In this document: piece after piece, positions 1-8,040 of the stretch
How the letters are laid out: every line of letters begins with the position of its first letter
How positions within the stretch are numbered: the first letter of the stretch is position 1
Assembly (NCBI GenBank): GCA_002434245.1
Contig: DJJR01000058.1
Location: 1-23,391, forward strand
Direction: 5' to 3'
Length of the DNA stretch: 23,391 bases
Origin: Pelosinus fermentans
GTDB lineage: Bacteria > Bacillota > Negativicutes > DSM-13327
The notes under the pieces: model-generated
The model's database searches: none
The model's input: only the letters and a program-made list of their open reading frames with translations
What the model was told of the DNA's origin: nothing
Made by a program: the position numbers and the translations under genes

Positions 1-19
1 ACAATAATGATATGATATA

Positions 20-48
20 TTGACATAATTATAATATGAGTTGAAAAT
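20..48 (+). promoter_or_regulatory. Possible sigma-A promoter of the LysR gene
   Basis: A perfect TTGACA lies at 20-25. Seventeen bases later is a weak -10 (GAAAAT, 43-48). The region is very AT-rich and would also hold the operator of a LysR protein and perhaps a promoter running off the left edge. This is a motif match only. Confidence 0.3.
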
Positions 49-86
49 AGGGTATCAATTAACGCTAAACCTTTGGGGTGATTTAC

Positions 87-971
87 TTGCTGTTAAAACA
101 AATACAATATTTTCTCGCAGTTGCCGAGTGCAAACATTTCACTCGCGCCGCTGATCAGCTTTTCGTCTCTCAGTCTGCCTTATCCCAGCAAATTACTAAA
201 TTAGAAAATGACTTAGGCATGAAACTGATTAATCGCGTCAAACACCCTATTCAATTGACTCCCGCCGGACAGGACTTTATGCTATATGCCAAGAAAATCA
301 CCCACGAGGTTGAACAAATGCATCAGAACCTGCAAAAGCATCTATCAATCGAAAAACGGACAATCCATCTCGGTGTCATTACAGGGCTCGGTAATATCAA
401 CATCGCCAGTGTCTTTACGGCTTTTAACAGCGAACATCCCAACATCAAATTCGCTGTCACCAATGAACTCAGCAAAGAGCTTTGCAAGCTGCTCTGCGAG
501 GGCAATATTGATCTGGCACTTTTTGCTGCACCTCATGATATTGATAGTTACAATTTTGAAGTTCATCCCTTAGAAAAAGAAGAGTTCGTTCTCATCACAC
601 CGCCGAATCATCCATTCTCCCAAAAAGAAACGATTAAATTAAGCGAAACCGCCAACGAGAATTTTATTTTCCCGACAAAAAAAAATGTATCTTATGACAT
701 TTTCTTCACCGAATGCCGCAAAGCCGGCTTTACGCCCAAAATCGTAAGTGAATGTAATGGCCCCGGTAGAAGAATTGACCTCGTCCAAGCTGGTCTAGGC
801 ATCGCATTCATCTCCTTAAGCGGTCTGCAGTACTACAACAACAGTGCCAGTCTCTCCACGGTCCGCCTGGTAGACCCTTTCTACAAGCACATCGTCCTCG
901 CCCGAGCCAAACAAGAAAAAGCTTCCATGTCATTGCTTTTGTTTTGGCAATACATTCAGCAATGGAAATGA
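87..971 (+). CDS. LysR-family transcriptional regulator
   Basis: A DNA-binding regulator of the LysR family. The N-terminal winged helix-turn-helix is clear: the protein opens LLKQIQYFLAVAE, followed by FTRAADQLFVSQSALSQQI and LENDLGMKLINR. The rest, from about residue 85, resembles the usual periplasmic-binding-like co-inducer domain (HLGVITGLGN..., FAAPHDIDSYNF...). At about 294 residues it has normal family length. I chose the TTG at 87 because GGGGTG (75-80) sits 6 bases upstream and because the resulting protein begins exactly where LysR proteins normally do; a GTG at 78 in the same frame lies inside that Shine-Dalgarno sequence. The gene is convergent with the sugar operon, with a strong hairpin between them. 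LysR proteins usually control a divergent neighbour, which here would lie off the left edge. The inducer cannot be predicted. Confidence 0.93.
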   Translation: MLLKQIQYFLAVAECKHFTRAADQLFVSQSALSQQITKLENDLGMKLINRVKHPIQLTPAGQDFMLYAKKITHEVEQMHQNLQKHLSIEKRTIHLGVITGLGNINIASVFTAFNSEHPNIKFAVTNELSKELCKLLCEGNIDLALFAAPHDIDSYNFEVHPLEKEEFVLITPPNHPFSQKETIKLSETANENFIFPTKKNVSYDIFFTECRKAGFTPKIVSECNGPGRRIDLVQAGLGIAFISLSGLQYYNNSASLSTVRLVDPFYKHIVLARAKQEKASMSLLLFWQYIQQWK

Positions 972-974
972 AAC

Positions 975-1017
975 AAGAACCATCTTCAAGCTCATGTTGA
1001 GCTTGAAGATGGTTCTT
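975..1017. terminator. Perfect 20-bp hairpin between convergent genes
   Basis: The arms at 975-994 and 998-1017 are exact reverse complements around a 3-base loop. The hairpin lies 3 bases after the LysR stop and 46 bases from the end of the convergent aldolase gene. The flanks are T-rich rather than clean T-runs. A bidirectional terminator is the simplest reading. Confidence 0.75.
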
Positions 1018-1062
1018 CTACTTGTTCACGTAAGAATAGATTCCTACGATCTTCTATCTAAC

Positions 1063-1710
1063 TTACTTTTGTCCATAAACATATTGAAAGACTTCCACTG
1101 CTTTTTGTATCTCTTCCTCTTCTAAGAGCACTGGCTTACCAATGCTTTTGGCAAAGAGATACGACTTGGCATTATCTTCTAACATCACAGCTGCCGTTAA
1201 GGCATGTTTTACAGAAGTCCCTACGGTCATTACACCATGATTGGCTAATAGACAGCCGCTTTTATTACCAATCACTTCTACAACACTGGGTCCAATCAAT
1301 CCTGAATTCACTGGTGCATATCTGGCAACAGGCACAGAGCCTCCCACTTCATTGGCTAAGGTAGTGGTAGCACATGGAATCTCCCTATGGAGCATTGCAA
1401 AAGAGCAGGCATAAGTAGAATGCGTATGAATAATGCTGAACAGCTCCTGCCGCTGTTTGTAAATATATAGATGATCCGGTGTATCGACAGAAGCTTTCCA
1501 TTTGCCTTCTATAACATTGCCCTCGATATCAATAATCACAATATCCTCAGGAGAAAGTGCTTCATAAGGCATCCCGCTGGGAGTAATGGCAATATATCCC
1601 GTTGCCTCATCCCGCCCACTCACATTCCCTCCTGTCAAGGTAACCAAGCCGTATTTTAACAAATTCACAGCAGCTTCCAAAACCTCTTTTCTTAATTCTT
1701 CTAACAGCAT
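1063..1710 (-). CDS. Class II aldolase / L-ribulose-5-phosphate 4-epimerase-like protein
   Basis: A 215-residue zinc enzyme of the AraD/FucA (class II aldolase) family. Visible motifs are GGNVS at 28-31, PSG at 44-46, the metal pair HTH at 95-97 and the third ligand in NHG (H158). The acidic residue before the first histidines is Asp (D76 in ASVDTPDH), as in the AraD/UlaF 4-epimerases, where fuculose aldolase has Glu. The C-terminus ends YGQK, which recalls the end of AraD/UlaF. However, the middle (ARYAPVNSG) resembles fuculose-phosphate aldolase more than the 4-epimerases. The exact reaction is therefore open between 4-epimerisation and aldol cleavage. It is the last gene of the PTS operon, 15 bases after the UlaE-like gene, with GGAGG 9 bases before the ATG. 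Its natural partner is the 3-epimerase upstream. Confidence 0.88.
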   Translation of the reverse strand: MLLEELRKEVLEAAVNLLKYGLVTLTGGNVSGRDEATGYIAITPSGMPYEALSPEDIVIIDIEGNVIEGKWKASVDTPDHLYIYKQRQELFSIIHTHSTYACSFAMLHREIPCATTTLANEVGGSVPVARYAPVNSGLIGPSVVEVIGNKSGCLLANHGVMTVGTSVKHALTAAVMLEDNAKSYLFAKSIGKPVLLEEEEIQKAVEVFQYVYGQK

Positions 1711-1725
1711 AACTATAAACCTCCA

Positions 1726-2580
1726 TTATATAAAATTATAACCTGCATGTTTCATTTTTTCTTGTATCCATTGTCTTGCATAAATCATTTTTTCTTTGCT
1801 GTCCACGTTATTCTCAGACCACATTTCTATGACAAAAGGCCCCTGATAATGCAATTCATACAAAATTTGAAAAGCCTTCGAAAAATCCACTATGCCTTCA
1901 CCAAAATCAATTCTGCGAAAGACTTGATTCACAGTATCTTTTATATGAATTCCTACCATATGACCGTCGCCCTTGCAGAGTTCTTCTTTTAGGCTTAAAT
2001 CCCAGGCCGTCAGATTTCCAATATCGGGATATGCCTGCAACATGGGAGATTGATACAAGTCTATATATTCCATGACCTTGGAGATGGAATTCATAAATGG
2101 ATGGTCCATATTTTCAATAGCAAGGATGACATTGGCTTTACTAGCCAATTCTACAGATTGGCGCATGCTTTCGCAGTAAAGCTCTCTCGTCCTTTCATTT
2201 CCTGCTTCATAATAAACATCATATCCTGCCAATTGGATAACCCGTATTCCTAAATCCACGGAGAATTGGATGGCTTTCTCCATAATATCCAGACTTTTTT
2301 GCCGCGTGCTTTTCGATTCACTTCCCATAGGGTATTTTCGGTGTCCGCTGAGACACATACTCAAAATAGGAATGCCCGTTGCCAAAATTCCTTGTAAAAG
2401 TTCACTTTTTTGACAACGGTTCCAATGTAACCGTTCTAATTTACTCTCACTTTCATCAATGGATATTTCTAAAAAATCATAGCCGCATTCAGCAGCCAAA
2501 TTGAGTTTTTCCATCCAATTCATTGTCTCCGGTAAGGCCTTTTCATAAATTCCCACAGGCGTATTCTTTACTATGTTCAT
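1726..2580 (-). CDS. L-ribulose-5-phosphate 3-epimerase (UlaE/SgaU-like)
   Basis: A 284-residue TIM-barrel sugar-phosphate epimerase, closely matching UlaE in length and in characteristic stretches: VGIYEKALPE, SMCLSGHRKYPMGSE, IRVIQLAGYDVYY, AYPDIGNLTAWD and IEMWSEN. The probable metal ligands of this fold are E156 (AIEN), D186 (PDIGN), H212 (HIKD) and E252 (IEMW), all present. In the ascorbate pathway UlaE converts L-xylulose-5-phosphate to L-ribulose-5-phosphate. Here it sits between the PTS permease and the AraD/FucA-like gene, in the same operon. AAGGA lies 7 bases before the ATG. The family assignment is firm; the physiological substrate is inferred, because the upstream ula genes (lactonase, decarboxylase) are absent from this cluster. 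Confidence 0.93.
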   Translation of the reverse strand: MNIVKNTPVGIYEKALPETMNWMEKLNLAAECGYDFLEISIDESESKLERLHWNRCQKSELLQGILATGIPILSMCLSGHRKYPMGSESKSTRQKSLDIMEKAIQFSVDLGIRVIQLAGYDVYYEAGNERTRELYCESMRQSVELASKANVILAIENMDHPFMNSISKVMEYIDLYQSPMLQAYPDIGNLTAWDLSLKEELCKGDGHMVGIHIKDTVNQVFRRIDFGEGIVDFSKAFQILYELHYQGPFVIEMWSENNVDSKEKMIYARQWIQEKMKHAGYNFI

Positions 2581-2605
2581 ATCGTTATCCTTTCACCGTT
2601 TCTGT

Positions 2606-3868
2606 TTAGCCAAAGAAGCTGAATAATTTCCAAATGGCTAAGGTAATTGGATTAGAGGACCCCACAAAACTAGATAGGGTACTCGCTCCCTCCGGCATTG
2701 CAAAGCCCGCTGCAATCGCCATAGAGGTATGTGTATCTGCATTAATGGTTGCGCTATATAAGGCAAATACCGTTAAAAAAGAGCCGATGAGTACATTGCG
2801 GAATACATTTCCTTTTGTAAATATATTGACAATACAAATCATAAAGGGTATCGTCGCGAGATCTCCAAAAGGCAGTACCTTATTACCAGGCAGCACAATC
2901 GCTAATCCCAAGGCGATTGGCACCAATAACAACGACGAAGCGAGAACAGCAGGATCCCCTACGGCGATGGCTGAATCCAGACCAATGGTAAATTCTCTAT
3001 CTGAATATTTTTTTGAGAAAAATTCCTTTGCCGCATCTGATACTGGCAGCAGTCCTTCCATTAAGATCCCTACCATCCTTGGCAAGAGCATCATCACTGC
3101 AGCCATAATAATCGCTAAATTCAAAATTTTACTAATATCGTAACCCGCCAGGATGCCAATACCGGCACCTAAAATGATCCCCATTACAGTTGGCTCTCCC
3201 ATAATTCCGAACTTTTTCGAAATGGTTCCTGGATCGGCTTTTATATCTCGAACTCCAGGGATCATATCGATTATTTTATTAAGGGGCCAGCCAATAATCG
3301 CAAAGCCGTTGGATAAAATATGGGGAATCGACACTCCTTCATAACCATAATATTTTTGAAAATACTTCGCAGTAAAATCACCCGTTTTCAAACCGACGAT
3401 GAGAGCAAGACCTGCTGCTGCATAGCCCAATAATAAATTATCCGTACTTCCATAAACTAAAGCTCCTACAAAGGTAAAATGCCAGTAGTTGAAGATATCC
3501 ACATCCACAACATCTGTCATCTTGGTTACAAGCATGATGGCATTAATCGTGATGCCCAACGGAATAATAAACGCTCCTATCTTTGAAGCAAAGGCAATAC
3601 TGGCAGTTGCTGGCCAGCCTGCATCCAATACAGTGAGATTGACTCCAAAACGCTTAACCATCGCTTCTGCAGCCGGTCCTAAATTACTTACGAATATCCC
3701 TAGTATAGCTCCAATGGCAATAAAACCAATCCCAATCGTAATCCCGCTGCGGATGGCCCGCCCTGGCTTTTGCCCCAGGATGATTGCAAAAATACTAATT
3801 AATATCGGCAAAAAAACAGATGCACCTAAACCAAGAAAGAACTCAAAAATACCAGCAATAAAGTCCAT
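2606..3868 (-). CDS. PTS IIC permease, galactitol (Gat) family
   Basis: A 420-residue polytopic membrane protein that carries the sugar across the membrane during PTS phosphorylation. It matches E. coli GatC along its length: a start rich in GLGASVFLPILISIFAIILG, VDVDIFNYWHFTFVGAL, GVSIPH, IPGVRDIKAD, FGIMGEPTVMG, GILAGYD, LLPRMVGILMEGL, GLDSAI and PGNKVLPFGDLATI. This places it in the EIIC-GAT family rather than the UlaA ascorbate family, although the next gene is a UlaE homologue. It lies 18 bases after the IIB gene, and AAGGGG lies 9 bases before the ATG. The substrate is probably a polyol or ketose taken up as its terminal phosphate, but the sequence alone does not tell which. Confidence 0.94.
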   Translation of the reverse strand: MDFIAGIFEFFLGLGASVFLPILISIFAIILGQKPGRAIRSGITIGIGFIAIGAILGIFVSNLGPAAEAMVKRFGVNLTVLDAGWPATASIAFASKIGAFIIPLGITINAIMLVTKMTDVVDVDIFNYWHFTFVGALVYGSTDNLLLGYAAAGLALIVGLKTGDFTAKYFQKYYGYEGVSIPHILSNGFAIIGWPLNKIIDMIPGVRDIKADPGTISKKFGIMGEPTVMGIILGAGIGILAGYDISKILNLAIIMAAVMMLLPRMVGILMEGLLPVSDAAKEFFSKKYSDREFTIGLDSAIAVGDPAVLASSLLLVPIALGLAIVLPGNKVLPFGDLATIPFMICIVNIFTKGNVFRNVLIGSFLTVFALYSATINADTHTSMAIAAGFAMPEGASTLSSFVGSSNPITLAIWKLFSFFG

Positions 3869-3886
3869 TTCATCGATCCCCTTCGC

Positions 3887-4180
3887 TTATTTTATAATTG
3901 CCTGATAGATTTCCTCTAATTTTTTTGCTACACCAATTCCCGTTAAAAAAGGCTTTCCATCAAATACCGGAATTTGATTGCCTAAATCAGCTACTGCTGT
4001 GATGGATATAATTACATCGGGCTTCATCATATCAGCCAAGGATGGAATCTCCGCTGCCTTGCAGATCCTCCACTCCAGCTTTATATCCCGTTCGCCACAA
4101 TAATCCTCCAATTTCTTCGCAACAATCGTCGATGAAGCTACACCGCAGCCGCAGGCAACCAGCGCTTTCTTTTTCATCAT
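3887..4180 (-). CDS. PTS IIB component, Gat family
   Basis: A 97-residue cytoplasmic phosphocarrier that passes phosphate from IIA to the incoming sugar. The N-terminal loop ALVACGCGVASSTIVAKK is the GatB-type active-site P-loop, with C10 the likely phosphorylated cysteine; C12 is a second, unusual cysteine two residues on. VFDGKPFLTGIG corresponds to the conserved GatB C-terminal stretch. The length is usual for the family. AGGAGG lies 8 bases before the ATG. The gene starts 12 bases after the IIA stop and is followed by IIC after 18 bases, so the three PTS components form a compact set. Confidence 0.93.
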   Translation of the reverse strand: MMKKKALVACGCGVASSTIVAKKLEDYCGERDIKLEWRICKAAEIPSLADMMKPDVIISITAVADLGNQIPVFDGKPFLTGIGVAKKLEEIYQAIIK

Positions 4181-4192
4181 CTTTTTTACCTC

Positions 4193-4660
4193 CTAATGAT
4201 TAATGTAACAATTTAATTTTTCATAAATAGCATCCTGTTCCAGTGTTACGATCTCCTGCATTTTTCGTTCATCCTGAAATATGACAGATAGCTTGCTCAG
4301 CATTTCAATATGTTTTTTCGGATCATCAATGGCAAGCATAAAAATGAATTTCACCAATACTTCCTCTTCTTCTGTTCCTCCCATTACATGAAATACAATT
4401 GGTTCTTCTACTATACATACGGCTATAACAGCCTGATTCACATGAATACTATCAGAATGAGGTATGGCTACGCCGAAGGCCTCTGTCTGCAATCCAGTAG
4501 GATATACTTTTTCCCGTTCAATTACGGCTTGTGCATAAGTTCTCTTCACATAACCCCTTTCGTACATTTTAGTGGCCATATATTGCAATATTTCATTTCT
4601 ATCTCTTATTTTCAGGTCGTTAAAGATTAACTGTTTATCAAATGTGTTCCTTACAGGCAT
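4193..4660 (-). CDS. PTS IIA component, Gat/fructose-type
   Basis: A 155-residue cytoplasmic IIA domain that takes phosphate from HPr and gives it to IIB. The active-site motif VAIPHSD puts the phosphorylated histidine at H68. Its start overlaps the end of the upstream regulator gene by 23 bases, and its Shine-Dalgarno AGGAGG, 9 bases before the ATG, lies inside the regulator's last codons. Translation of the two is therefore probably coupled. The regulator carries its own C-terminal IIA-like domain with the same PHSD motif, which suggests that the free IIA and the regulator see the same phosphate flux. Confidence 0.93.
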   Translation of the reverse strand: MPVRNTFDKQLIFNDLKIRDRNEILQYMATKMYERGYVKRTYAQAVIEREKVYPTGLQTEAFGVAIPHSDSIHVNQAVIAVCIVEEPIVFHVMGGTEEEEVLVKFIFMLAIDDPKKHIEMLSKLSVIFQDERKMQEIVTLEQDAIYEKLNCYINH

Positions 4661-7595
4661 CCATGATAGCCTCCTTTATGTCTTTTGCAGAAGTTAGCTG
4701 CGCAATTTTCTTAAAATCCTCTGTTATGATATAACCTAACATGGAACTTAACGCGCTAAAGCAGTTCTTATCCACCGCTAACATGACAATGATATTGACG
4801 TATTTATTCTCCCACAGGATCGGCTTCTTCAGCGTGGCTATGGCAATGGCTGATTCTAGGACACTGGTTTCATCCGAATGAGGAATGGCCACGCCCCCCT
4901 CTAATTCTGTAGTGAATAGTTCTTCCCGACTGAATACGCCATCTAAATACTCATCTTTTACTGCTTTCCCTTTGATCAACTCCTTGCACAAATACGTAAG
5001 AACATCGTTTTTGCGATCATAGGGTAAGTTCACATATATATTTTTTTCTTGGATCAGATTATCAAGAGTTAAAGCAGGCAGGAGATGATCCTTACTACTA
5101 GTAGACTTCATCATAATGAAATCTTTAAACTTCTCCATTCCCTCGCTCTTTAACACCTCTTGGGCATTAACGAAGTGAATATCAGTAACAACCAGATGAA
5201 TGGTGCTGACAATGGCTATGATGTTTTTCCTTTTTTTAATTCTGCTGATTTCAATATCCATTTTGGGAAACTCGACAATACCTTTTGTCTCTATGTGAAA
5301 CTTCAACTCAATACCCGGTATGGCATCCACAATTTTGTTTCTTATGATCTTTGCCGTTCCACTTCCTGTAACGCAGACTATTAAAATAGTCGGTTTCTTG
5401 TCATTTGCTGCATCCACCGATGCTTCTTTATACTCAAGACCACCAGATAGATCATATCGAATCGATGCCATAATATCGTCAATACTAAGGTCCGGTAAGG
5501 TCGCCCTGCGGGTTACCTCAATGGCTAATACCGTATCCACTCTGGTTAGGGTTCTTGTTTCAATCCCTGTTTCTTTGGTGATAAATTCCCCCAAATAAGC
5601 CAGAGAGCCCATATCGACAAGAACGATAATGCCACGGCCTTCATCAATTTCTTCTGCCATTTTAATTACATCCCTTATGGTTTCCTGGGGACTCTTGTCC
5701 AGGTGCATGTCCAGAGCCTTCACATGGTTCATAACCCCCAGAAGTTTATTGACCACCTCCGCAACAGCACTGGCAACCCGACCATGGGCTATGATGAAAA
5801 CGCCTACTTTTGGTACATGATAAAAATTCTTTCTATATCCTGAATTTAAATAGATTGCGATAAATCCCAGCTCTTCCTCCGGCAGACAAATGGAATAGGT
5901 CTGTTCAAGATAATCAGAGATTTCACGGGCAACAGTAAATTCCTGAGGATAATTATTGATAATTTCTTTCAGATTATTATTCTGTATTTTCTTGCCTTCT
6001 TTCAGCCTGCTAATCGTCGCTTTCAAATGAATCGCCAGGCTGAATTTTAAGCTGCCATCAAGCTTCCCAAACCTTTTTTCAGCAATGTTTATAATGTCTT
6101 CTGTTAACAAAAGAATCTGCTTGCCCACAACCGAAACTAATTCTCTCAAATCCATATCTCCAGTGTAGGTCTTCATACTCTTGATATACTGCTGAATTTG
6201 TATTTCAACTTCTCCCCCAACAATCCGGTTTATTGCTTCTACTTCAATTCCTTCAGACAGCAAAGACAGATATCGCTCTTCCGTATATCGGTATATTTCC
6301 TCCGGAAATTGATAAATGCTATCATTGCTTCTTATTTCATGCACATTGGCATCAGGAGAGATCTTGACATCCCCAAGTACATATTTTTCTACCTTATCAC
6401 GGTGATTACGGATATCAATTAAACCTTTCATTACGTGTTCAGAAACTTCTGAAATATTAATAACCACAATGTCCTGCTGCTTTGACAGCTTGTTTAGCAA
6501 TCCTCTTGCACATGCTACTTGTATATCGCTTCTCAGTTGCCCTAAATTGCCATGACATTTATATAGCATTAGGGCTTTATACACATCTGATTTAACCAGA
6601 ATGTGAATCCCTATCCGATGTGCTTCATTAACAAAAAAATTATTAATTATATGGTGTCGTTCCACCAGCGGTCTTGAAGTTAAATCCGGTATTTCGATGA
6701 CCATAGGGATTCTTCTTTTAAAAGTAGTCAATAAATAAGATTCAAGAGGCTCAGAAGTAGCACTGATCAGCATGACTTTAATCGTTGTGGATAATTTGGT
6801 TTCCCCTAGTCTTCTTACTTTTCCTTTATCGATCAGCTGAAACAGTATTTCCTGGCCCTCATGAGGCAGACGATGTATTTCATCAATAAAAAGAATTCCG
6901 CCATCTGCTTTTTCTACCAAACCCATTTTATCCATATCCGCACCGGTAAAGGCACCTTTTATATGTCCAAAGAGCTGTGATAACAGCAATTGCTGATTTT
7001 CAGCATAATCCGCCGCATTGAAAACAACAAAGGGAGACTTCTTCTCAAATACACCGGACGCAACAGCAAATTCGTACATACATTCAGCTAATTCACTTTT
7101 CCCCACACCCGTGGGTCCTGTAATAATCGTATGCAATCCATGGGGAGGATACAAAACAGCGGCCTTTGCCAATTGAATAATCCCTTTTAGACTTCGCCTA
7201 TGCCCAACTAATTTTGAAAATACATCTGGCTCTGCAGCTCCTTGGGGTTTTTCGAAAGCTTTATTTACTACCTGGCCTTGTTTCGGATCGTTCCTGCTAT
7301 TTTGCCGGATTTCTGCTGCATATCTCACTACAGTACATCTTGAAACCTCATACCCTGATGCATTCAGTGATCTAGTCACATCAACCATGGTTCTATTCGG
7401 GGCCTTTTTCACCAAAAGTTCTATCTTCTTTAATAAATCAACTTTTCTCCTTTCTCTGGAATCCGGAATCTCCAGACTATTTCTAATCATTGTGGCTTCT
7501 TCTCTTCTGATCTTTAATCTTTGCGCAATTTCGGTGTCCGTCAACGGATTTTTACCATCTTCTTTTTGGATTAGCTTTTTCAATTTTTCCTTCAT
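4638..7595 (-). CDS. LevR/ManR-type sigma-54 activator with PTS regulatory domains
   Basis: A 985-residue transcriptional activator. Order of parts, numbered from the ATG at 7595: N-terminal DNA-binding region (about 1-100); AAA+ domain with Walker A GPTGVGKS (160-167), the sigma-54 contact GAFTGA (214-219) and Walker B ILFIDEIH (234-241); one PRD (about 475-590) with its first histidine in LAIHLKATISRL (H523); a mannose-type IIA-like domain (VFIIAHGR, H604); a Gat-type IIB-like domain (IVCVTGSGTAK, C741); and a IIA-like domain (AIPHSDE, H906). The position of the usual second PRD histidine is Tyr (Y582 in LGFIAIYL), and no second PRD is evident. The start is fixed by GGGGAG 5 bases upstream and by a sigma-54 promoter at 7638-7621; an in-frame start at 7712 would lie upstream of that promoter. 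It heads the operon it presumably activates. Confidence 0.94.
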   Translation of the reverse strand: MKEKLKKLIQKEDGKNPLTDTEIAQRLKIRREEATMIRNSLEIPDSRERRKVDLLKKIELLVKKAPNRTMVDVTRSLNASGYEVSRCTVVRYAAEIRQNSRNDPKQGQVVNKAFEKPQGAAEPDVFSKLVGHRRSLKGIIQLAKAAVLYPPHGLHTIITGPTGVGKSELAECMYEFAVASGVFEKKSPFVVFNAADYAENQQLLLSQLFGHIKGAFTGADMDKMGLVEKADGGILFIDEIHRLPHEGQEILFQLIDKGKVRRLGETKLSTTIKVMLISATSEPLESYLLTTFKRRIPMVIEIPDLTSRPLVERHHIINNFFVNEAHRIGIHILVKSDVYKALMLYKCHGNLGQLRSDIQVACARGLLNKLSKQQDIVVINISEVSEHVMKGLIDIRNHRDKVEKYVLGDVKISPDANVHEIRSNDSIYQFPEEIYRYTEERYLSLLSEGIEVEAINRIVGGEVEIQIQQYIKSMKTYTGDMDLRELVSVVGKQILLLTEDIINIAEKRFGKLDGSLKFSLAIHLKATISRLKEGKKIQNNNLKEIINNYPQEFTVAREISDYLEQTYSICLPEEELGFIAIYLNSGYRKNFYHVPKVGVFIIAHGRVASAVAEVVNKLLGVMNHVKALDMHLDKSPQETIRDVIKMAEEIDEGRGIIVLVDMGSLAYLGEFITKETGIETRTLTRVDTVLAIEVTRRATLPDLSIDDIMASIRYDLSGGLEYKEASVDAANDKKPTILIVCVTGSGTAKIIRNKIVDAIPGIELKFHIETKGIVEFPKMDIEISRIKKRKNIIAIVSTIHLVVTDIHFVNAQEVLKSEGMEKFKDFIMMKSTSSKDHLLPALTLDNLIQEKNIYVNLPYDRKNDVLTYLCKELIKGKAVKDEYLDGVFSREELFTTELEGGVAIPHSDETSVLESAIAIATLKKPILWENKYVNIIVMLAVDKNCFSALSSMLGYIITEDFKKIAQLTSAKDIKEAIMDACKEHI

Positions 7596-7620
7596 TGCTT
7601 CTCCCCTCACCTGTAGGTAA

Positions 7621-7638
7621 TGCAAATTATATGCCAAG
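7621..7638 (-). promoter_or_regulatory. Sigma-54 (-24/-12) promoter of the PTS operon
   Basis: Read on the minus strand: TTGGCATATAATTTGCA. The TGGCA and TTGC blocks have the strict sigma-54 spacing (GG to GC 10 bases apart). The expected start of transcription, near 7610, gives a leader of about 15 bases that still contains the GGGGAG of the regulator gene. Finding this promoter directly in front of a GAFTGA-type activator supports both calls. Confidence 0.8.
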
Positions 7639-8002
7639 AAATGACTTTTTTGTTTATCCCCTTCTAGATCCCCTTTATCATCAAACGATCTAACACACAA
7701 AAAAAGCAGCACGATTTTTAAAAGTACAAATAGATCATTAAAATCAACAAAAAATTCACTCTTTACATGAAATATTAACTACACTTTATAACAAAAAAAA
7801 GTCTAAGAGAAGCGTCTCAACATATTGTTGCGAGTGCATACTAAACACAAAAGACCCCTTATATTGGATTTTTTCTACAATGTCCAATACAAGAGGTTCC
7901 GCTAAGCTCAATCACCAGATTGTTTTCTTTTCTGATTTTCACCATAATTAATAATATAGCTATCATCATCTTGATTATTCATATACTTTTTAAAAAACAT
8001 AT
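7639..8002. other. Gene-free stretch upstream of the sigma-54 promoter
   Basis: No convincing gene is visible. The stretch is AT-rich. It holds two weak dyads that could be upstream activator sites for the LevR-type protein: AGATC (7666-7670) with GATCT (7687-7691), and CAACATATTGTTG (7818-7830). It also holds the hairpin at 7856-7896. Enhancers of sigma-54 activators usually lie 80-200 bases upstream, so the distances are plausible, but nothing more can be said. Confidence 0.4.
7856..7896 (-). terminator. Hairpin downstream of the PucR-like gene
   Basis: Arms at about 7856-7868 and 7883-7896 (CTTATATTGGA with TCCAATACAAG, one mismatch) enclose a 14-base loop. On the minus strand the hairpin is followed by TCTTTTGTG. 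It could end transcription of the PucR-like gene, although it lies about 145 bases past the stop codon. Confidence 0.5.
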
Positions 8003-8034
8003 GAATAAACTCGCAAGAACCGTCCCCCTGATTT
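8003..8034. repeat. 32-bp dispersed repeat, copy 1
   Basis: This segment, GAATAAACTCGCAAGAACCG followed by TCCCCCTGATTT, recurs at 12527-12558 with 29 of 32 bases identical. It lies 6 bases past the PucR-like stop codon, as REP-like intergenic repeats often do. It differs from the REP family around the RAYT gene, although both contain runs of C and a GGTTC/GAACC core. Confidence 0.6.
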
Positions 8035-8040
8035 TTCGAA

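Noticed and set aside
2634..3905. Long plus-strand open frames antisense to the PTS IIC gene
   Set aside because: They mirror the codon pattern of the opposite strand, have no ribosome sites and no recognisable domains.
7596..7712. Longer N-terminus of the LevR-like regulator from 7712
   Set aside because: The sigma-54 promoter at 7638-7621 lies inside it, it has no good ribosome site, and the extra residues do not look like protein of this family.
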